A DNA stretch of 64,000 bases from Bacteroidales bacterium (GCA_022009815.1 CP091725.1:1-64000); one strand, 5' to 3'; shown: positions 46,065 to 56,290, counted from the first letter of the stretch. Made by a program: numbers and translations. The notes: generated from the letters alone by a model not told the origin.

Positions 46065-48657
46065 ATGAATTTTGACAACTTTACAATCAAATCGCAAGAG
46101 GTCGTACAGCAGGCTGTACAGACCGCTCAGCAGAACGGCAACCAGGCCATTGAGCCGGAGCATCTGCTGAAGGCTTTGCTCGACAAAGGCGAGTCGGTTG
46201 TGAAATTCGTTTTCCAGAAGCTCGGCGTAAACCAGCAACTGGTTGCGATGCAACTCGACAAGGCGCTGTCGGCTCTGCCAAAGGTGAGCGGCGGCGAACC
46301 TTACCTGTCGCGCGAGTCAAACGATGTGTTGCTGAAAGCCATCGACTGCGCAAAGCGGCTCGGTGACGAATACGTGACATTGGAGGCTATTCTTATAGCG
46401 CTCCTGAAGGTCAACACCAAAGTGTCGACAATACTGAAAGACAACGGCGTGACCGAACAGGATCTTGAGGCTGCGGTAAAAGAACTGCGAAAGGGCGAGA
46501 AGGCTACGAGCCAAAGCGCGGAGGATTCCTACAACGCTTTGAGCAAATATGCCATCAACCTTAACGAGCGTGCCCGCAGTGGAAAACTCGACCCTGTGAT
46601 AGGCCGTGACGACGAGATACGACGTGTGCTGCAGATTCTTAGCCGACGCACGAAACAACCCTATTCTTGTGGGCGAGCCTGGCACCGGAAAAACGGCTAT
46701 CGCCGAAGGTCTGGCTCAACGGATTGTGCGTGGAGATGTGCCTGAAAACTTGAAAACCAAACAATTGTACTCACTCGATATGGGTGCGCTTGTGGCTGGT
46801 GCCAAATACAAAGGTGAGTTTGAGGAACGTCTGAAAGCAATCGTCAACGAGGTGACCAAAAGCAACGGCGAGATTATCCTCTTCATCGATGAGATACACA
46901 CGCTTGTCGGTGCAGGAAAGGGCGAAGGCGCCATGGATGCCGCAAATATCCTGAAACCGGCTTTGGCAAGGGGTGACTTGAGGAGTATCGGTGCGACAAC
47001 GCTCGATGAGTATCAGAAGTACTTCGAGAAGGACAAAGCGTTGGAGCGTCGTTTCCAGATTGTCATGGTCAACGAGCCTGACGAGCTGAGCAGCATCGCC
47101 ATCCTGCGTGGTCTGAAGGAACGCTATGAGAACCATCACAAAGTGCGTATCATGGACGAGGCGATAATTGCCGCCGTGCAACTTTCGGAACGCTATATAA
47201 CCGACCGTTTCCTGCCCGACAAGGCAATTGACCTTATTGATGAGGCTGCCTCTAAATTGAGAATCGAAATTGACTCTGTGCCACAGGCTCTTGACGAAAT
47301 TATCCGCAAAATCTCTCAACTCGAAATCGAGCGGGAGGCAATCAAACGCGAAGAGGGCGAATCCGACAAAGTGAAAGGTTTGGAGAAGGAGCTGTCCGAC
47401 CTGCGCGAGGAAGAGAAGAGCTATATGGCTAAATGGAAAGCCGAAAAGGAGCTGATAAACAAAATTCAGCAGAACAAAATCGACATTGAGCAGCTCAAAT
47501 TCGAGGCCGACAAGGCTGAGCGCGACGGCGACTATGCAAAGGTGGCTGAAATTCGCTACTCCCGCATCAAGAACAAGGAGGATGAAAACAAGCAATTGCA
47601 GCAGCAACTCCACGACATGCAGGGCGACAGATCGCTGATAAAGGAGGAAGTCGACGCTGAGGATATTGCCGACATCGTGTCGAGATGGACGGGAATACCT
47701 GTGGCGAAGATGGTGACAAGCGAGAAGGAGAAACTGCTCCATCTCGAGGAAGAACTGCACAAACGGGTTGTGGGACAGGACGAGGCGATTTCGGCTATCG
47801 CCGATGCCGTGCGCCGCTCACGTGCCGGACTTAACGACCCCAACCGCCCTATCGGTTCTTTCATATTCCTCGGAACCACCGGTGTGGGCAAGACGGAATT
47901 GGCAAAGGCTTTGGCTGACTATCTGTTCAACGACGAGAATATGATGACGCGTATCGACATGAGCGAGTATCAGGAGAAGTTCTCGGTGTCAAGGCTCATC
48001 GGGCCTCCTCCCGGATACGTTGGATACGAGGAAGGCGGACAGCTGACGGAGGCCGTAAGGCGCAAACCGTACTCTGTGGTGCTCTTCGATGAGATTGAGA
48101 AAGCGCATCCCGACGTGTTCAACATCCTGCTTCAGGTGCTCGACGACGGACGGCTGACGGACAACAAGGGGCGCACGGTCAATTTCAAGAACACAATCAT
48201 CATCATGACCTCAAACATGGGCTCGCAGCTCATCCGCGAGAATTTCTCGAAGATGACCGACGCAAACAAGGCTGAGACCGTCGAAACCACCAAGAACCAG
48301 GTGCTTGAGATGTTGAAGTCGACAATCCGTCCGGAGTTCCTGAACCGTATTGATGAGATTATAATGTTCACGCCTCTGTCGAAATCCGAAATCAAGGAGA
48401 TTGTGGCTCTCCAAGTCAACAATGCTCGCCGTATGCTCGCTAAAAACGACATAGAGCTCGACATTACCGACAAAGCGCTCTCCTTGCTTGCCGACGAAGG
48501 CTACGACCCTGAATTCGGCGCACGTCCGGTTAAGCGTGTCATCCAGCGTGAGATTCTCAACCGCTTGTCGAAAGACATTCTTGCCGGAAACGTTACGAAA
48601 GACAAGTCTATCGTTATCGACGCCGACGGTGACCAATTCGTGTTCCGAAACAAATAA
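46065..48657 (+). CDS. clpB: ClpB disaggregase (apparent frameshift)
   Basis: About 864 residues. N-domain with Clp repeats, NBD1 with GEPGTGKTAIAEGL, a coiled-coil M-domain (~residues 400-525), and NBD2 with GTTGVGKTELAKAL, Walker B VVLFDEIEKAH, and FLNRIDEII. ClpB resolves aggregates with DnaK. The break is near 46,645: RRTK should be followed by NNPILVGE, but AAAAAC appears shortened to AAAC, costing two bases. Everything downstream is open. It is divergent from tgt and ends at a terminator. No obvious heat-shock operator lies in the 215-bp upstream gap. Confidence 0.93.
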
Positions 48658-48678
48658 AAACCCTATCATCATACTGAT

Positions 48679-48716
48679 AAAAAGGCAACCGCATAGAAAT
48701 GTGCGGTTGCCTTTTT
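48679..48716 (+). terminator. Terminator after clpB
   Basis: AAAAAGGCAACCGCA / TGCGGTTGCCTTTTT, a 15-bp perfect stem ending in T5. Confidence 0.92.
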
Positions 48717-48748
48717 GCGTTTCCACAGCACCATATCCAAGGCACTAA

Positions 48749-49036
48749 TTACATAAATAACAGCAAATAAATTTGTACTACACTTCCAACCACAAGCAAT
48801 GCCATGATTGTCGACATTGCATAATTCAAGCCTCTTTCCCCAGCCGTTGCGTCTTTTTTCGCCTTAACAGGCAGTAAATCAAAAAGGACGCTGAGCAGAA
48901 AGCACCGCAGATAGTCTTTGACAAACCACGTCGCCTTACCAACCGCTTTGCAAAGGCTGCCGCCTATGCGGCGTGCCTCATCGAAAATAGGATCATTGTT
49001 TGAGAGAGTCTTCTCATAGTAGGTTTTTGCTTCCAT
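48749..49036 (-). CDS. Small membrane protein of unknown function
   Basis: 95 residues. A charged N terminus (EAKTYYEKTLSNNDPIFDEARR) is followed by a helical, partly hydrophobic middle (YLRCFLLSVLFDLLPV) and a clear C-terminal membrane helix (IMALLVVGSVVQIYLLLF). It stands alone between two terminators and on the opposite strand to clpB. I do not recognise a family. Confidence 0.6.
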   Translation of the reverse strand: MEAKTYYEKTLSNNDPIFDEARRIGGSLCKAVGKATWFVKDYLRCFLLSVLFDLLPVKAKKDATAGERGLNYAMSTIMALLVVGSVVQIYLLLFM

Positions 49037-49121
49037 GACTTTGTGTTTTTATCTTTACACTGCAAAGTAACTGTCTTTGCGGGCATATTGTTTGCCCACA
49101 CAACACAACAAAACATAAACG

Positions 49122-49157
49122 CGGGAGGCGGCACTGAAATTTCAGCACCGCCTCCCG
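49122..49157. terminator. Bidirectional terminator between lipoprotein and small membrane gene
   Basis: CGGGAGGCGG...CCGCCTCCCG with CTGAAATTTCAG inside, a long near-perfect hairpin followed by TTTTT on the plus strand. It lies downstream of the BACON-type lipoprotein gene. Confidence 0.85.
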
Positions 49158-49175
49158 TTTTTAAAATCTTTATCG

Positions 49176-50258
49176 TCAGTCAACGTAGGTTATTACACAA
49201 CGTTTCTGTGTCTCGTAAGGAAGGTCGTTGTAACGATGGGCGAAATCAAGCGACGTTAACGTCTTGGCTGAATCAATCTGCGGAGAAAAGACATAAGACT
49301 CTTTTCCCGAAGCGGCTTTATAGATTACATAAGGCAGCATCTTGCCGAAATTGCCCTTCTCGGCAAGCACCGCATATTTGAGCATGCCGCGCGACGTCAT
49401 TGTCATCATAGCTATAAAGTTGACGTCGATGTTGCAGTCGTCGCGCAACGGCAATGCCGGGTCAAACTGATAGACCAATCTTTTATCGGTTGTGACAATG
49501 AAAAGGTTGCTTTTCACGTCTACATCATAAAGCCATGTCGACTCTCCATTTGTGCGCTTTGCAAGAAAGCCTTCTACGCCGTATGTCATTTGCATATCGC
49601 CTACCGACACAATGCGTTTCAAATCGTCGAGCGTGGCATTGACCACCTCGTCGGGCATACCAGTTTCTTTCATTGTATACACGCATTTACCAGATTGGCT
49701 GCGGTCGATGGTCACAACCACGTCGCTCTCTGTCAATGCCACCTTGTCGCGGCTATGATAGTCTGCTCCGACAATCACATCGCCTGAATATCTGAACGCA
49801 AGCGACTCCTCATAAACCGCGTTCATTTCTCTGTCAAAATTTGTCATTTCTATCTTGGCAACACGCGCCGACACCGATGGCTTAGGCTCGTCGCCTCCAG
49901 TCATGCCTGCCTGGCTGAACTGGAATTTCACCGTTTCTTTGTGGCATGTGACAGTCACCGTTGCCGAGCGGTATTTTTTCGTTGTGTTGGCGGCGATAAA
50001 CGCTGTCAGCTCCACATTTCCCGCTTCGCCTTCCGTTTTGTCAAGCGTGAGCCACCCCTGGTCCGACGTGCCGTAGCCCACGGTCGCTGTCCACACGTCA
50101 CGAGCCTTCAACACCGGCAATGTCTCCCTGCGGAGATTGCTGTTTATCGAAAAATTCTGCGATTTGCCCGTCAGCCACTTATCCGAATCGTTGTCGTCGC
50201 CGCAGGAGGCAAGCACTATGCCTATAATCGCCATTATCAAGCTGAATCTAACTTTCAT
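49176..50258 (-). CDS. BACON-domain lipoprotein
   Basis: 360 residues. Lipobox VLASC at residues ~16-20, then a strand-rich domain (TVGYGTSDQGWLTLDKTEGEAGN, TVTCHKETVKFQFSQAG) that fits a BACON module, a beta-sandwich common in Bacteroidetes surface proteins and often tied to carbohydrate or mucin binding. The C-terminal ~220 residues are not recognised. It is probably exported to the outer membrane. It follows ftsH's strand but starts 69 bases before the ftsH stop-side border, with its own terminator, so regulation is separate or shared read-through. Confidence 0.78.
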   Translation of the reverse strand: MKVRFSLIMAIIGIVLASCGDDNDSDKWLTGKSQNFSINSNLRRETLPVLKARDVWTATVGYGTSDQGWLTLDKTEGEAGNVELTAFIAANTTKKYRSATVTVTCHKETVKFQFSQAGMTGGDEPKPSVSARVAKIEMTNFDREMNAVYEESLAFRYSGDVIVGADYHSRDKVALTESDVVVTIDRSQSGKCVYTMKETGMPDEVVNATLDDLKRIVSVGDMQMTYGVEGFLAKRTNGESTWLYDVDVKSNLFIVTTDKRLVYQFDPALPLRDDCNIDVNFIAMMTMTSRGMLKYAVLAEKGNFGKMLPYVIYKAASGKESYVFSPQIDSAKTLTSLDFAHRYNDLPYETQKRCVITYVD

Positions 50259-50326
50259 ATACTTATAAATTTAAAAAAGAGGAAAGCCGACTTTCTGCGG
50301 TCAGCCATCCCCTTGTTTGTCAACTG

Positions 50327-52337
50327 TTATTTTTCTTCTTCTGGCACGGGCGGAGGAGTGGCAGAGTCGTCGGGATCGCTCAGACTGTCGGTCTCCGATT
50401 TGTCTGCGTCGCCGGCAGCGATGCTGCGCTGACGCTCTTTCTCCTCGTTGGCTTTGATTATCTCATCCGCACGCGACGCCCATTTGCGCTTGCCGAAGAT
50501 ATGCTCCACGTCTTCTGTGAAGATAACCTCCCGCGTAAGCAACAAGTCGCGCAACTGATGATGTCCGCCCTCATATTCTTTCAATATCTGTTTTGCTCGC
50601 TCATACTGCTCTGAGAGCACGCGCGTAACCTCCGCGTCAATCATGCGGGCACGGTCCTCGCTGTAAGGCTTTGCAAACATATAGTCCTGACCTGTCGAGT
50701 CATAGTAGCTTACGTTTGGCAACGACTTGCTCATTCCATAATATGCCACGATGGCATACGCCTGTTTCGACGCGCGTTCAAGGTCGTTGAGCGCACCTGT
50801 CGACACGCAGCCGAGAAACAAGTCTTCTGCTGCACGTCCGCCAAGCAACGAGCAAATCTCGTCAAGCAACGCCTGCTCTGGCGTAATCTGACGCTCTTCT
50901 GGCAGATACCAGGCGGCTCCGAGAGCCTTGCCGCGCGGCACAATGGTTACTTTGATCAGCGGATTGGCATATTTCAAATGCCAGCTTATTGTGGCATGGC
51001 CTGCCTCATGGGTGGCGATCGACTCGCGCTCTTCCTCTGTCGTGATTTTAGAGCGTTTCTCCAGGCCTCCGACAATACGGTCAACAGCATCCATAAAGTC
51101 TTGCTTCTCAACAAACTCCTTGCTGCGGCGCGCAGCGATAAGTGCGGCCTCATTGCACACGTTGGCAATGTCGGCGCCCGAGAATCCCGGTGTCTGGCGC
51201 GAAAGGAGGTCGACATCCACATCCGGAGCAATCTTGACATCGCGCAGATGCACCATGAATATTTCCTTGCGGTCGTTCAAATCCGGAAGGTCGACATAAA
51301 TCTGGCGGTCAAAACGTCCGGCACGAAGCAAAGCCTTGTCGAGAATGTCGACGCGGTTTGTTGCGGCAAGCACTATGATACCGCTGTTGGTGCCGAAACC
51401 GTCCATCTCGGTGAGCAATTGGTTCAACGTGTTCTCGCGCTCATCGTTAGAGCCCATATTGGGGTTTTTTCCGCGGGCACGTCCCACGGCGTCGATCTCG
51501 TCGATGAATATGATACACGGCGCTTTGTCTTTGGCTTTCTTGAACAAGTCGCGTACTCGCGACGCGCCAACGCCAACAAACATCTCCACAAAGTCGGAAC
51601 CCGACAATGAGAAGAACGGCACGTTGGCCTCGCCTGCCACGGCTTTTGCAAGCAGTGTCTTACCGGTTCCTGGAGGGCCTACAAGCAAGGCGCCCTTTGG
51701 TATCTTTCCTCCAAGATTTGTGAATTTCTGAGGATTTTTCAGAAACTCAACAATCTCCTCCACCTCGGTCTTTGCCTCCTGCAGTCCTGCCACATCCTTG
51801 AACGTTACGTTGGTGCCCTTTTCCTTGTCGAAAAGCTGCGCCTTTGTCTTGCCTATGTTGAACACGCCGCCCGAGCCGTCGCCTCCGCCTCTCGACATGC
51901 GGCGCATCAGGATGAACCAGAACACTATCAACAGAATTACGGGGCCGAACGACCACAAGAACCCTGCGATTCCACTGCCCGACTCATATTCAAGGATTCC
52001 GGTGTAAGGAATGCTCTTCATCTGGTCCTCAAACACATTGTGAGGCACTTGTACAACGACTCTTGCCTTGCTGTAATTGACCTTTGCCATGTCTTTAAAC
52101 ACCTGCTTGGCGCTTGCCTCGGTCAACTCAGCCTCAAGTTTATTGTCGCCGGCATACACCCACATATGCTTGACATTGCCCTCCACAAGAAGCTTCTTGA
52201 AATCCGGCTGCCAATTCATCGGTTTCTGCAGAGGAGTCGTTGAAGTAAAACAACCCCATCAGAACCATACCGATGATGGCATACATCCAGAATATGCTGA
52301 ATCGGAATCCTTTAAATTGCTTTTTCTTATTGTCCAT
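50327..52337 (-). CDS. ftsH: ATP-dependent zinc metalloprotease FtsH (apparent frameshift)
   Basis: About 670 residues. The true N terminus (MDNKKKQFKGFRFSIFW then the first membrane helix) is in one frame; after FNDSS the rest is in another, so one base is probably extra near 52,235. A second membrane helix (FLWSFGPVILLIVFWFILM) precedes the AAA domain: Walker A GPPGTGKTLLAKAVAGEA, Walker B IIFIDEIDAVGR, the SRH ALLRAGRFDRQ, and the protease motif HEAGHATISW. It degrades membrane and regulatory proteins. The start lies 14 bases after the rsfS stop. Confidence 0.95.
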
Positions 52338-52351
52338 TTTTTATCTATCGC

Positions 52352-52706
52352 TTAATCAATATCTGGGATTTCTTTTATCTCGGCGTCGTTCCACAGCTGC
52401 TCAAGATTGTAATACTCCCTGTATTCCGGAAGGAACACGTGCACATAAATAGTGCCGTAGTCTATAACAATCCATTGCGAATTGCGGTAGCCGTCATAGT
52501 TGAAGGGCTTAACTCCTGATTTCTCCTGAACATATTCTCGCACAGAGTCGGCGATGGCAGAAACCTGCATCGTGGATGTGCCTTGACAAATGATAAAATG
52601 TTCTGTAGATACATATTCAAGTCCTGTCAAGTCCACATGTGTGATATTTTTCCTTTGCGTTCTTGAATTCCCTCAACTATAAGATTCAATAGTTCGTCGT
52701 TAGTCA
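52352..52706 (-). CDS. rsfS: Ribosomal silencing factor RsfS (apparent frameshift)
   Basis: About 118 residues, usual size. From ATG 52,706 the first frame reads TNDELLNLIVEGIQERKG; the second resumes NITHVDLTGLEYVSTEHF and continues IICQGTSTMQVSAIADSV and YGTIYVHVFLPEYREYYNLE. A6 seems to have become A5 near 52,655. RsfS binds uL14 and blocks subunit joining when nutrients run out. It shares a transcript with ftsH. Two near-identical promoter-like units lie upstream. Confidence 0.93.
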
Positions 52707-52758
52707 TTATTTTCTTTTATTGTTAGTTATTCTCTTTTTCTTCAATTTCTGAGCTATG

Positions 52759-52785
52759 CAGCCTATCTTATGCAAAGATAGTGCA
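52759..52785 (-). promoter_or_regulatory. Promoter-like unit 1 upstream of rsfS-ftsH
   Basis: Minus strand: TATCTTTG at 52,780-52,773 with an adjoining palindrome (CTATCTT-atg-type arms TATCTT/AAGATA). It would start transcription near 52,766, about 60 nt before rsfS. The unit recurs 74 bases further upstream. Confidence 0.6.
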
Positions 52786-52831
52786 AGGTGAGCAGAAAGA
52801 AATGAGCTTGCTCTGTTTTCTTTCCCGAACC

Positions 52832-52859
52832 GCAGCCTATATTATGCAAAGATAATGCT
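52832..52859 (-). promoter_or_regulatory. Promoter-like unit 2 upstream of rsfS-ftsH
   Basis: Near-identical copy (GCAGCCTATATTATGCAAAG against GCAGCCTATCTTATGCAAAG) with TATCTTTG at 52,854-52,847. Either could drive rsfS-ftsH. Confidence 0.55.
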
Positions 52860-53029
52860 TTATGCCATAATAGCAATTTCCTAAGCCCACAAATATTTAT
52901 CACCGCTACTTATAGAACAATTTCAACACGATTTGTTTCACTCAAAGTTGTTAAATTTCAACAAACCAGTCTGAAATCTGGCTCAAAGTCAGGAAAAGCA
53001 GAATATGTCAAAACCCTGCACCATGAGAC

Positions 53030-53265
53030 GATGGCAACGTTGGCTGGCTATCGTCGCGGAGCGACGACACTCTGCCATAACCCGGTACGCGAGCGCAGCA
53101 GAGCATGCCGGGATTCGACATGCCCCATGCAATCAGCGTGCCGGAGGTTCGCTACTACCGGAGCGCATCCCCACGCCAGCGGCGATGCCCACGCGACGCA
53201 TACTGCGGCAACGGTTGGGCAACAATAGCAACAGAGACCCTCGGACAAGTCCGGGAGCCTCTGTC
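53030..53265. repeat. GC-rich structured block, possible repetitive element
   Basis: Contains TCGTCGC-gga-GCGACGA (53,051-53,067), CCGG-framed repeats around 53,080-53,175, and ends with the hairpin 53,231-53,264. It contrasts sharply with the AT-rich bases on its left. It may be a repeated interspersed element or structured RNA. Confidence 0.4.
53231..53264 (-). terminator. Terminator-like hairpin after the rpmB-rpmG-DUF4295 genes
   Basis: ACAGAG-A-CCCTCGGAC / GTCCGGGAG-C-CTCTGT, a long stem with two internal mismatches, 30 bases past the DUF4295 stop on the minus strand. There is no U-tract. Confidence 0.55.
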
Positions 53266-53293
53266 TATTGATAGGAAAAATATATTCTTCGAA

Positions 53294-53445
53294 TTATTTG
53301 TTGAGCGCTTCTTTTACAGCATCGTTAGGCACCATCTCTTCTTTAAATACGTAGGCACCTGTTTCGGAGACTTGACAGCTTTGATAATCTTGCTGTAAGT
53401 ACGTCCCTCTCCAGTTTGAAGGGTTGCGACTGTTTTCTTTGCCAT
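53294..53445 (-). CDS. DUF4295-family small protein (apparent frameshift)
   Basis: 50 residues if one A is restored in a shortened A run near 53,347. It reads AKKTVATLQTGEGRTYSKII, then TGAYVFKEEMVPNDAVKEAL and NK. This is the short, basic protein found after rpmB-rpmG in Bacteroidetes; it has been treated as a lineage-specific ribosome-associated protein, but I am not sure of its role. Cotranscribed with rpmG. Confidence 0.85.
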
Positions 53446-53459
53446 AGCTGTATACTATT

Positions 53460-53648
53460 TTATTTGATTTCTTTATGTACTGTTACACGTTTAAGGATTG
53501 GGTTGTATTTCTTCAACTCCAAACGCTCTGTTGTATTTTTGCGGTTCTTAGTAGTGATGTAGCGAGAAGTACCCGGCATACCGCTGTCTTTGTGCTCTGT
53601 GCATTCGAGAATGACTTGCACTCTGTTACCTTTTGCTTTCTTTGCCAT
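53460..53648 (-). CDS. rpmG: Ribosomal protein bL33
   Basis: 62 residues: AKKAKGNRVQVILECTEHK, TSRYITTKNRKNTTERLEL and KKYNPILKRVTVHKE, the standard bL33 pattern. The cysteine pairs that bind zinc in some bL33 copies are absent apart from one Cys, so it is the zinc-free type. It starts 1 base after rpmB on the minus strand. Confidence 0.96.
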   Translation of the reverse strand: MAKKAKGNRVQVILECTEHKDSGMPGTSRYITTKNRKNTTERLELKKYNPILKRVTVHKEIK

Positions 53649-53649
53649 T

Positions 53650-53904
53650 TTATTCTACTGTTTTAATGCTTGTTAAGTAACCTTTTTCAGCTGCCTGCTT
53701 GATTGCAGCGTTAAGACCGATTTTGTTGATTGTACGGAGTCCTGCTGCAGAAACAGTAAGACGAATCCAAATTTGCTGCTCAACCCAGAAGAATTTTCTG
53801 TTGAAAAGGTTGACCTCAAATTTGCGCTTTGTTCTTCTCTTTGAGTGAGAAACATTATTACCTACGGCCGCTTTTCTGCCTGTAATTTGACAAACTTTTG
53901 ACAT
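53650..53904 (-). CDS. rpmB: Ribosomal protein bL28
   Basis: 84 residues: SKVCQITGRKAAVGNNVSHS, KRRTKRKFEVNLFNRKFFW, GLRTINKIGL. The usual second cysteines of zinc-type bL28 are absent. First gene of the rpmB-rpmG-DUF4295 group; about 110 bases separate it from cinA. Confidence 0.96.
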   Translation of the reverse strand: MSKVCQITGRKAAVGNNVSHSKRRTKRKFEVNLFNRKFFWVEQQIWIRLTVSAAGLRTINKIGLNAAIKQAAEKGYLTSIKTVE

Positions 53905-54013
53905 GGCTATAATTAATTTTATTAATTTTCAATTGATTATCCTCAAAACAGAGTGCAAAGTAAGCGATTTTTTGTATACTAACCAAATTTTTCAGTTATT
54001 TTTCGCAAAATAA

Positions 54014-55255
54014 TTAGTTGATTAGCATTTTTATCAGCATTATTTGAGCCATTGTTGTGGCATGGTTGATTACGCGGTCGCGATTTCCTGCAAAATGATA
54101 GCATTTGCTCTCGGTCTGACCTCGCTTCGTGGCGGAAATCCATACCGTGCCGACGGGCTTGTCTGCGGTGCCGCCGCCTGGACCGGCGATTCCTGATGTC
54201 GCCACCGCGCAATCTGTATTGAGTGCGCGCGAAACGCCTTCCGACATCTGACGCACCACCGGCTCGCTGACCGCGCCTTCCGTCGCCAGAACGATGCCGT
54301 CAACGCCGAGAAGTCCTTCCTTAACCTCGTTGGCATAGCTGACAACCGAACCTTTGTAGTAGTCTGAGCTGCCTGCCACCTGCGTTATCTCGTGCGCTAT
54401 ATTGCCGCCCGTACAGCTTTCTGCCGTAGCCATCGTATAGCCTTTGTCGCGCAGCATGTCGCCAAGTATCTGCGCTATGGTCTTGTCTTCTCTGCATATC
54501 AGCGATTTGCCGAGTATCGACGTGAGCTTGTCGCTTTGCTCCGCCATGACAGCTTCAAGACGTGACGCGTCGGTGTCGGTTCCGGTAAGGCGCAGGCGAA
54601 TAAGTCCAGGCTTGGGCAGATACGCAAGATGCACGTTGCCTGGCATCGCTTTCTCATAGTCGTCGAGCATGCCGGCAAGCACCGACTCCGAATAGCCGAT
54701 CACGATAAACGTGCGGTGCTGCAATGCGTCTTTGCGCGGAAAGCGGTGCTTGAGCATCGGGAACACCTCCGTGCAAAACATCTCTTGGGTCTCAAACGGC
54801 ACTCCGGGCATCGAGACGAGCACCTTGCCGTCTTTCTCAAACCACATCAGAGGTGCGGTACCCACACGGTTTTGAATCACGCGGCACGACGACGGCACAT
54901 AGGCTTGCGCGGCTGTCAGCGGATTTATCTTCAACCCGCGCTTGCGCACCACCTCGAGCACATTTGCCTCCACCGTCTTGTCGTAGACGAGTTCGCCGCC
55001 AAACAGCTCGCACAGCGTAGGCTTCGTTATGTCGTCTTTCGTTGGGCCAAGGCCTCCGGTGGTGAGCACCACGTCGGTCTCGTCAAACGCTTGCTTGATT
55101 GCCCGTTTTATCTCGTCGGCATCGTCTGCGACAACGCGCACGGAACGCACCGACCATCCGTCGGGATTGATCTCTCGCGAAATCATCCCTGAATTTGTAT
55201 CCACAACCTGCCCTATCAGCAATTCATCGCCGATGGCTATGATGGAAACCTGCAT
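54014..55255 (-). CDS. cinA: CinA-like nicotinamide-nucleotide amidohydrolase
   Basis: 413 residues with both usual domains. The N-terminal MoaB/MogA-like domain (~1-170) shows IAIGDELLIGQVVDTNS and TTGGLGPTKDD. The C-terminal PncC amidase domain (~255-413) shows ATAESCTGGNIAHEITQVAG, GSVVSYANEVKEGLLGV and ATSGIAGPGGG. It hydrolyses NMN to recycle NAD and may have ADP-ribose pyrophosphatase activity through the first domain. It starts 15 bases after the tsaD stop, so they are one operon. Intact. Confidence 0.93.
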   Translation of the reverse strand: MQVSIIAIGDELLIGQVVDTNSGMISREINPDGWSVRSVRVVADDADEIKRAIKQAFDETDVVLTTGGLGPTKDDITKPTLCELFGGELVYDKTVEANVLEVVRKRGLKINPLTAAQAYVPSSCRVIQNRVGTAPLMWFEKDGKVLVSMPGVPFETQEMFCTEVFPMLKHRFPRKDALQHRTFIVIGYSESVLAGMLDDYEKAMPGNVHLAYLPKPGLIRLRLTGTDTDASRLEAVMAEQSDKLTSILGKSLICREDKTIAQILGDMLRDKGYTMATAESCTGGNIAHEITQVAGSSDYYKGSVVSYANEVKEGLLGVDGIVLATEGAVSEPVVRQMSEGVSRALNTDCAVATSGIAGPGGGTADKPVGTVWISATKRGQTESKCYHFAGNRDRVINHATTMAQIMLIKMLIN

Positions 55256-55270
55256 AATTACCTCCTTTTT

Positions 55271-56290
55271 TTAAACTTCGACGCGTGCAAACGGCGCGAT
55301 GTCGAGGCTGCAATATTTTTTGTCAAGATATTTGAAATAGCCGGCAATGGCCACCATTGCGGCATTGTCGGTTGTAAACGCGCGCTTGGGAATGAACGCT
55401 TTCAGACGGCGGCGACAGCAGAACTCGTCAACGGCATTGCGCACGCCGGAATTTGCCGACACGCCTCCTCCGATAGCCACCTGCTTGATTTCCGGATGTT
55501 CCTTCACTGCCTTGCCAAGCTTGTCTATCAGGATGTCGATGATGGTTTTCTGCAACGATGCGGCAAGGTCTGCCTTGTTTTTCTCTATGAAGTCGGGGTC
55601 TTTCTTCACCTCGTCGCGGAGGGTGTAGAGAAACGAGGTCTTCAATCCGCTGAAACTGTAGTCAAGGCCTGGGATATGGGGCTTGCTGAACTTAAACCGG
55701 GTTGCGTCGCCCTCGGCTGCCAAACGGTCGATGTGCGGACCGCCGGGATAAGGCAGCCCCATCACCTTGGCGCACTTGTCAAACGCCTCTCCGGCAGCGT
55801 CGTCGATTGTCTGCCCGAGGATTTCCATATCGTTGTAGTCTTTAACGATGATAATCTGAGAGTTGCCGCCCGAAATCAGCAGACACATATATGGAAACTC
55901 CGGCACTTCTGTGCTCTCGTCCTCTTTTATGAAATGCGACAGCACATGCCCGTGCAGGTGGTTGACACACACCATCGGGATGTCGAGCGCGGTGGCAAGT
56001 CCTTTGGCAAACGAGGTGCCGACAAGCAATGAGCCTATCAGCCCCGGACCGGCGGTAAACGCGATGGCGCTGATGTCAGACTTGCTTATTCCCGCACGTT
56101 TTATCGCCTCCGACACCACCGGCACTATATTTTGCTGATGTGCGCGCGATGCCAGCTCGGGCACCACTCCGCCAAACGCCTCATGGACGCTCTGGCTCGC
56201 TATCACATTCGACAACAGGATTCCGTCGCGTATCACTGCCGCCGACGTGTCGTCGCACGACGATTCTATTCCTAATATTATATTACTCAT
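55271..56290 (-). CDS. tsaD: tRNA N6-threonylcarbamoyladenosine transferase TsaD
   Basis: 339 residues. The ASKHA fold motifs are clear: ILGIESSCDDTSAAVI, the metal-binding CVNHLHGHVLSH (HxxxH), LLISGGNSQIIIV, GEAFDKCAKVMGLPYPGGP, and the C-terminal TTDNAAMVAIAGY. It transfers threonylcarbamoyl to A37 of ANN-reading tRNAs, needing TsaB and TsaE, which are not in this window. Upstream gene of cinA. Intact. Confidence 0.97.
   Translation of the reverse strand: MSNIILGIESSCDDTSAAVIRDGILLSNVIASQSVHEAFGGVVPELASRAHQQNIVPVVSEAIKRAGISKSDISAIAFTAGPGLIGSLLVGTSFAKGLATALDIPMVCVNHLHGHVLSHFIKEDESTEVPEFPYMCLLISGGNSQIIIVKDYNDMEILGQTIDDAAGEAFDKCAKVMGLPYPGGPHIDRLAAEGDATRFKFSKPHIPGLDYSFSGLKTSFLYTLRDEVKKDPDFIEKNKADLAASLQKTIIDILIDKLGKAVKEHPEIKQVAIGGGVSANSGVRNAVDEFCCRRRLKAFIPKRAFTTDNAAMVAIAGYFKYLDKKYCSLDIAPFARVEV

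Larger units (their letters stand above)
52707..53293. other. 587-bp intergenic stretch: tandem promoter units and a GC-rich structured block
   Basis: Three parts. 52,755-52,865 holds two copies of a promoter-like unit (see those entries). About 52,866-53,025 is AT-rich with no feature seen. 53,030-53,265 is markedly GC-rich and full of short inverted repeats, ending in a terminator-like hairpin. No gene is called: the ORFs in it are short and in several competing frames. Confidence 0.6.

Noticed and set aside
46771..47760. 329-codon minus-strand ORF
   Set aside because: Antisense of clpB; a Leu/Phe-rich shadow.
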